NCBI GenBank assembly: GCA_028679325.1 | Contig: JAJRBS010000121.1 | Span: 1 to 9,492, forward strand | DNA length: 9,492 bases | Reading direction: 5' to 3' | Source of the DNA: Methanoregulaceae archaeon | GTDB taxonomy: Archaea > Halobacteriota > Methanomicrobia > Methanomicrobiales > Methanospirillaceae | In this document: positions 6,111 through 9,492 of the stretch, piece after piece | How the letters are laid out: each line of letters opens with the position of its first letter | Position numbering within the stretch: the first letter of the stretch is position 1 | Position numbers and translations under genes: made by a program | The notes under the pieces: model-generated | Database searches by the model: none | Told to the model about the DNA's origin: nothing | What the model saw: only the letters and a program-made list of their open reading frames with translations

Positions 6111-6896
6111 TCAGCGCTTCTCCTCGTGACCGGGAAAAGCCACCTCTGTTCTTTTCGTGATAAAGGATCTCCCGATATTCTCTCCCACCCTCCGAGCTAC
6201 TCTGACCGGGAGGCCGATGCCGAGAATGTCGGGGGGCAGGGCATAGTTGAGGGTCGGGTCCTGCGGTCCGAGGAATGCCGAATCCGGCGGGGCATTTGCC
6301 GCCATTCCTGCCGGATAGGTGACCAGAGTGGCACAGGCCGGCCCCCAGGGAACAAGGACAGGGTAGAATGGTTCTGACCGGTCGAAGTGCACCTGGGCAA
6401 CAAGGTTCCGGACCTGTTCTGCTCTCCCGAAGAAGCTGATGGCCCGGACACCGGTGAACGGGTCCGGGACGGATTCTGTGGTCCGGACCACCAGGTACCT
6501 GCCGGGAGGGGTAATAGCCCCCTCGGCCGCGAAGCAGGCATCCACCAGCTCGGGGGTTGCCTTCAGGTATTCTGCCGGTGCATCCGGGATTGCGGGATTG
6601 CCGGAAGAGACAAAATAGCTGATCGCCGGAGGGCGACTGATGTATCCCGCGTGAGAGAGTCCTCCGGGGCAGCAGCCGGCCTTTGCGTCCTCGCCCAGGT
6701 AGACGACAGAAGGGGCCTCGCCCTTTGACATCCTGATCATGGCTGTGGCGAGACAGCGGTGAACCGACGGCAGGAAGACAGCTCCCTCGGGAGGTGTGTC
6801 GGAACCATGGACGGCGATGGGCTTTGTCCCGAGACGGAATGTTGCGGCGATGAGCTCTCCGAGCTCCCGGATACTCATGGCGGTCGGGGGAGTCAT
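6111..6896 (-). CDS. DUF169-family protein
   Basis: This 261-residue soluble protein matches the DUF169 (COG2043) family, found widely in anaerobic archaea and bacteria and without an assigned reaction. Marks are the opening helix with LGTKPIAV (residues 22-29), where family proteins usually read L..KPIAV, HRC at 46-48, GEDAKAGCCPGG at 68-79 and GLSHAGYI after it. The C-terminal half has FFGRAEQVRNLV and GPACATLVTYP, followed by a proline-rich stretch. Conserved cysteines (Cys48, Cys75, Cys76 and one in GPACA) suggest a metal or cofactor site, but none is proven. I kept the ATG at 6896 because AGGGTGA lies ten bases upstream on the - strand. The ATG at 6878 has no purine-rich site before it. 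It is the middle gene of the - strand side, 126 bases after the stop of the transporter gene, and could be read from that message or its own promoter. Confidence 0.82.
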   Translation of the reverse strand: MTPPTAMSIRELGELIAATFRLGTKPIAVHGSDTPPEGAVFLPSVHRCLATAMIRMSKGEAPSVVYLGEDAKAGCCPGGLSHAGYISRPPAISYFVSSGNPAIPDAPAEYLKATPELVDACFAAEGAITPPGRYLVVRTTESVPDPFTGVRAISFFGRAEQVRNLVAQVHFDRSEPFYPVLVPWGPACATLVTYPAGMAANAPPDSAFLGPQDPTLNYALPPDILGIGLPVRVARRVGENIGRSFITKRTEVAFPGHEEKR

Positions 6897-7009
6897 AAGC
6901 GGTGGTTCACCCTGCGGGGATAAACAGCTGCCGGCCTGGGGATTCGCCTTTGCCCGAGCGCCGGGAAGTTACCTGAAACTCAGCCGGTGAGCAAAGGGAT
7001 ATTCTCTGT

Positions 7010-7035
7010 GAACAGGGACATCTTATGTCCCGTTC
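7010..7035 (-). other. Stem-loop with the transporter stop codon in its loop
   Basis: GGGACAT (7015-7021) and ATGTCCC (7025-7031) form a perfect 7-bp stem around CTT. After a one-base bulge at 7014 it continues as GAAC (7010-7013) with GTTC (7032-7035), giving 11 pairs in all. On the - strand the TAA of the KimA-like gene occupies 7023-7025, in the loop and closing pair. No clear U-run follows immediately. It could mark the 3' end of the transporter message, act in processing, or be chance. The rest of the 126-base gap to the DUF169 gene holds nothing I can name. Confidence 0.4.
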
Positions 7036-9077
7036 GCCTCTGCCTTTTCCACACTCTCCTTCTTCTCAGGCTCGGCCCGGATGGGGAGAATAACGGTGGT
7101 AATGCCCCGGTACTGGAGTCTTCGCTGGATGGCAAAGGCCGTCTCGTTATGGAGGACCTTCTGGAGGGGATGTTCATTCCGGAAGACGATCTGACCGGTG
7201 TAGACCGTGGAGTCAGGATATTCACGGGAGATCTCCACGCAGAGCTCCACAGCGGTATCGACCACATCGACTCCTATTTCTGTCCGGTATTCGGCCGCGA
7301 TCCCCATGTTCCGGGCGAGGTCGACATAGTGCTGGGCGCCGTTGCGGGTGGACTCTTCCAGCGCCTCGATCTCGCTTGCACCCTTGAATGAACCGGAATC
7401 GACCACGGCAACGGTGACGAAGATGAAGTTCTCATAGAGCCCGGGATAGTTCTGGATGATGGAGAGAAAAGTCCTGACCCCGAAACCGTTGTATCCTGAT
7501 ACCAGCTGGATGGCGGTCTTTCCCTTGGGATTCAGGGGCTCGGCGTTGTAATTCGGGACACCGGGGAGGTTTCGCAAAAGGTCGTCGAACTTCTGGAAAC
7601 CCTTCACCACCTTCGCGTAGTGTCCCTTGATCAGGTAACAGACGAACACCACCCCGGCCGTTATTATGAGGGTGAGCCAGCCTCCACTCGAGAATTTCTC
7701 GACAATAATGAGGACGAGGATTCCCGTACAGACCAGAAATCCGATGATGTGAATCGACGTGAATTTACGCCATGCCGGTTCCTTCTCCTTGTTGTTGACA
7801 AAATAGCGCATCATTCCGTACTGGGAGAGCGAGAAGGTCACAAAGACGTTGATCGAGTAGAGGACGATTAGGAAGGTGAGAGATCCTCCCGTAAAGAGAA
7901 AGAGGAGAATGGCAGAACCCCCGATAAGCAGAATCCCGTTGTAGAAGGTCAGCCGCTCGGAGAGGTTGACGAACAACCGGGGGAGCCATGAGTCGATGGC
8001 CATGTTCGCCATGACCCTTGGCCCGTCGATGAAACCCGTCTGGGCAGCCACCAACAACAGGATGGCTTCGGAGAGGATGATAAGAAATGCTATCAGTCCG
8101 CCGAAAGCCCACCCGCCGAAGACAGAGTCCGCCAGGACCGAGTTTAGGGTCTTCCCGGCCTCGGGCTGGACGTTCCAGAGCAGGAAACAGAAGAACAGAC
8201 CGATGGAGACCAGGGCCAGGGAGATGGCCATATAGGCCATGGTCCGCTTCCCTGTGCTGACCTTCGGTTCCCTCATGATCTGCATACCGTTGGCCACGGC
8301 TTCGATACCGGTGTACGTGCCTGCCCCGAACGAATAGGCCCGGAGGAGGATGGCGAGTATCCCGAAGACCCCGATGACGGCGAGATCGGTCTCGAAATCG
8401 CTCTGGATCCCTGCTGTGACAACCGGCACCTGGGGGAGGTGGGTCCCGATGCCGACGCCCAGGAGGAGGATATGGAAGACGATGAACATCAGGAAGATGG
8501 GGGCAAGGAACAGGACCGATTCCTTGACGCCCCGGAGGTTCAGGATAATCAGGAAGATGATGAGAAAGATGCCGACCAGCACCTTGAAGACGTGCAGCTC
8601 CAGGGGGAGGAAGCTGAACAGGGCGTCGACACAGGCGGCAATAGACACGGTGATGGTCAGGATGTAGTCGACGAGAAGGGCACTCCCCGAGACGACCCCT
8701 GCCGTGGGGCCGATATTATGGCTGGCGACGATGTAGCCTCCACCGCCGCTCGGGAAATGTTCGATGATGACGGTGTACGTATAAGAGATGATGAGGACCG
8801 TCACCGCGGTCATGAGCCCGAGGGTGATCGCCAGGTAGGTGTGAGAACCAAGGGCAATGTATGCCTCCTGGGGACCGTACGACGATGAGGAAAGCCCGTC
8901 AGCGCCGAGGCCAATCCATGCCAGGAGAGGGATCAGGGCCAGCTTGTGAAAGATCCGGGGATCATCAAGGCTTTTCCTGGCGCCGACGATTGCGTGATAG
9001 ATCTTCGAACGCCAGACCTCCAGATGGTCGAGGTCAAATGACCCGGCGATCTTCTTCACTTTCTCTGGAGGCTTCAC
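7023..9077 (-). CDS. KimA-like potassium transporter (APC superfamily)
   Basis: This 684-residue membrane transporter has about twelve helices (residues about 45-485) and a cytosolic C-terminal domain (about 500-684). It resembles KimA of Bacillus, a proton-coupled K+ importer. ADGLSSSSYGPQEA (59-72) places Asp60 and Tyr67 seven apart, like KimA Asp36/Tyr43. GTYTGIEAVANG (253-264) has Thr256 and Glu259 three apart, like Thr230/Glu233. LYSIN (406-410) places Tyr407 near KimA Tyr377. Those are the K+-site residues as I recall them. The C-terminal domain reads as alternating strands and helices (TAIQLVSGYNGFGVRTFLS, later TTVILPIRAE), USP-like in feel, and probably regulatory. Many relatives are labelled simply amino acid permease, which is the alternative. 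The start is GTG at 9077. A TATA-like box 26 bases upstream suggests a leaderless message, and no good ribosome-binding site precedes it. The last 15 residues are charged and probably disordered. Confidence 0.87.
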   Translation of the reverse strand: MKPPEKVKKIAGSFDLDHLEVWRSKIYHAIVGARKSLDDPRIFHKLALIPLLAWIGLGADGLSSSSYGPQEAYIALGSHTYLAITLGLMTAVTVLIISYTYTVIIEHFPSGGGGYIVASHNIGPTAGVVSGSALLVDYILTITVSIAACVDALFSFLPLELHVFKVLVGIFLIIFLIILNLRGVKESVLFLAPIFLMFIVFHILLLGVGIGTHLPQVPVVTAGIQSDFETDLAVIGVFGILAILLRAYSFGAGTYTGIEAVANGMQIMREPKVSTGKRTMAYMAISLALVSIGLFFCFLLWNVQPEAGKTLNSVLADSVFGGWAFGGLIAFLIILSEAILLLVAAQTGFIDGPRVMANMAIDSWLPRLFVNLSERLTFYNGILLIGGSAILLFLFTGGSLTFLIVLYSINVFVTFSLSQYGMMRYFVNNKEKEPAWRKFTSIHIIGFLVCTGILVLIIVEKFSSGGWLTLIITAGVVFVCYLIKGHYAKVVKGFQKFDDLLRNLPGVPNYNAEPLNPKGKTAIQLVSGYNGFGVRTFLSIIQNYPGLYENFIFVTVAVVDSGSFKGASEIEALEESTRNGAQHYVDLARNMGIAAEYRTEIGVDVVDTAVELCVEISREYPDSTVYTGQIVFRNEHPLQKVLHNETAFAIQRRLQYRGITTVILPIRAEPEKKESVEKAEANGT

Positions 9078-9100
9078 CTTATGAGGTTCACGAATGGAAG

Positions 9101-9108
9101 TATTTATT
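9101..9108 (-). promoter_or_regulatory. TATA box of the KimA-like gene
   Basis: On the - strand this reads AATAAATA within an A-rich stretch (9101-9119), the most AT-rich part of the window. Its centre is about 27 bases before the GTG at 9077, the usual distance from an archaeal TATA box to the transcript start. Transcription would then begin at or within a few bases of the start codon. It is inferred from spacing. Confidence 0.5.
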
Positions 9109-9155
9109 TCTTTTACTTTTACCGTTCGCGGGAATCTATATCCCGGATGCTCAAT

Positions 9156-9170
9156 TGTGAACCTTTCACA
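9156..9170. repeat. 15-bp palindrome, possible operator
   Basis: TGTGAA-CCT-TTCACA is a perfect 6-bp inverted repeat with a three-base spacer, lying in the divergent region between the KimA-like and lipoprotein genes. It ends about nine bases before the TATA box of the lipoprotein gene and lies about 50 bases upstream of the KimA-like TATA box. This is a normal place for a dimeric regulator of the + strand gene. It is flanked by two near-identical elements, TATATCCCGG (9138-9147) and TATATCCGGG (9181-9190). A regulatory role is inferred. Confidence 0.4.
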
Positions 9171-9178
9171 GGCTGGTT

Positions 9179-9186
9179 CTTATATC
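9179..9186 (+). promoter_or_regulatory. TATA box of the LEA14-like lipoprotein gene
   Basis: CTTATATC is a good archaeal TATA box. Its centre is about 25 bases before the ATG at 9207, so the transcript probably starts at or beside that codon and is leaderless. That agrees with the lack of a ribosome-binding site there. A second, similar element (CTATATCC, 9136-9143) lies 43 bases upstream with no gene start at the matching distance. Confidence 0.5.
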
Positions 9187-9206
9187 CGGGCTTCGAATAG
9201 TCATGC

Positions 9207-9492
9207 ATGCACCCCCTTGCCTGGCCGTTCATATGTGTGCTATTGACGGGCGGAATCATCGTCTCCGGATGCGCCTCCCTGATGAAGAGTCCTGACGTAT
9301 CGGTAACAGGTGTCTCTCTCTCATCCGCTTCTCTCTCGGAGATTGCTCTCAATGTCAGTCTCCTTGTCGATAACCCGAATTCGTTCGGGATAACTCTCAA
9401 GACCCTCTCCTTTGATGTCTACTACCAGGCGGGAGGAGAATGGGTCTACCTCTCGCACGGGGAGGCGGCCGGCATCCGGATCGAACCCGGGG
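9207..9492 (+). CDS. Lipoprotein with LEA14-like (LEA2) domain, 3' end outside window
   Basis: The frame is open from the ATG at 9207 to the window end, giving 95 residues. The N-terminus MHPLAWPFICVLLTGGIIVS is a signal peptide ending in a lipobox (VSGC, Cys at residue 22), so the protein should be lipid-anchored on the outer face of the membrane. The mature part contains SVTGVSLSSASLSEIALNVS, then VDNPNSFGITL and a strand SFDVYY. The NPN followed by hydrophobic residues, after a strand of alternating hydrophobic residues, is the hallmark of the LEA14/WHy (LEA2) beta-sandwich found in many archaeal lipoproteins. The role is unknown; LEA14 proteins are tied to desiccation stress in plants, which need not carry over. 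An ATG at 9203 is out of frame. It is transcribed divergently from the KimA-like gene. Confidence 0.8.
   Translation, partial: MHPLAWPFICVLLTGGIIVSGCASLMKSPDVSVTGVSLSSASLSEIALNVSLLVDNPNSFGITLKTLSFDVYYQAGGEWVYLSHGEAAGIRIEPG

Noticed and set aside
8439..8888. + strand open frame of 149 codons opposite the KimA-like gene
   Set aside because: Its Asp/Glu/Gln-rich product is the expected complement of hydrophobic membrane codons in the transporter gene.
9119..9400. - strand open frame of 93 codons at the right end
   Set aside because: It lies opposite the signal peptide, lipobox and NPN motif of the lipoprotein gene, which explain the region better.
1..9492. CRISPR array, transposon, toxin-antitoxin or phage-defence locus
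   Set aside because: I found no spaced direct repeats, transposase or integrase motifs, terminal inverted repeats, or toxin-like small gene pairs with recognisable motifs.

Overview
The window looks like a GC-rich methanogenic archaeon, most probably of the order Methanomicrobiales. This placement is inferred, not searched. It rests on a DUF2121/connectase-type gene (a family known from methanogens), TATA-box-like promoters at about -26, a mix of Shine-Dalgarno-led and apparently leaderless genes, and DUF169 and GDPD proteins of archaeal character. There are ten protein genes, two of them cut by the window edges. I see no rRNA, tRNA, CRISPR array, transposase or integrase, and no gene-free stretch over about 210 bases.

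Left part (1-3978, all + strand): the C-terminal bulk of a neurotransmitter:sodium symporter (NSS/LeuT fold) is followed by a hairpin-plus-T-run terminator candidate. Next come a BASS-type (bile acid:Na+ symporter family) transporter whose stop overlaps the start of a carbamate kinase gene (ATGA), and an unrecognised protein with two C-terminal membrane segments.

Middle part (4018-6896): a glycerophosphodiester phosphodiesterase on the - strand shares a 72-base divergent region with a DUF2121 gene on the + strand. The DUF2121 protein aligns at its N-terminus with proteasome beta subunits (nucleophile position 1, Asp17, Arg19). It belongs to the family that contains connectase, the methanogen protein ligase that acts on MtrA. 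Two small unrecognised genes follow on the same strand and converge, three bases apart, on a DUF169-family gene.

Right part (7010-9492): a large - strand APC-superfamily transporter resembles the potassium importer KimA and carries a long cytosolic C-terminal domain. It diverges from a + strand lipoprotein with a LEA14-like (LEA2) domain that runs off the window. Both appear to have TATA boxes placed for leaderless transcripts, and a 15-bp palindrome lies between them.

The clearest functional links are the translational coupling of BASS transporter and carbamate kinase, and the run of DUF2121 plus two unknown genes. The rest looks like a chromosomal neighbourhood of independent units. The most interesting item is the compact DUF2121/connectase-like protein and its unknown neighbours.
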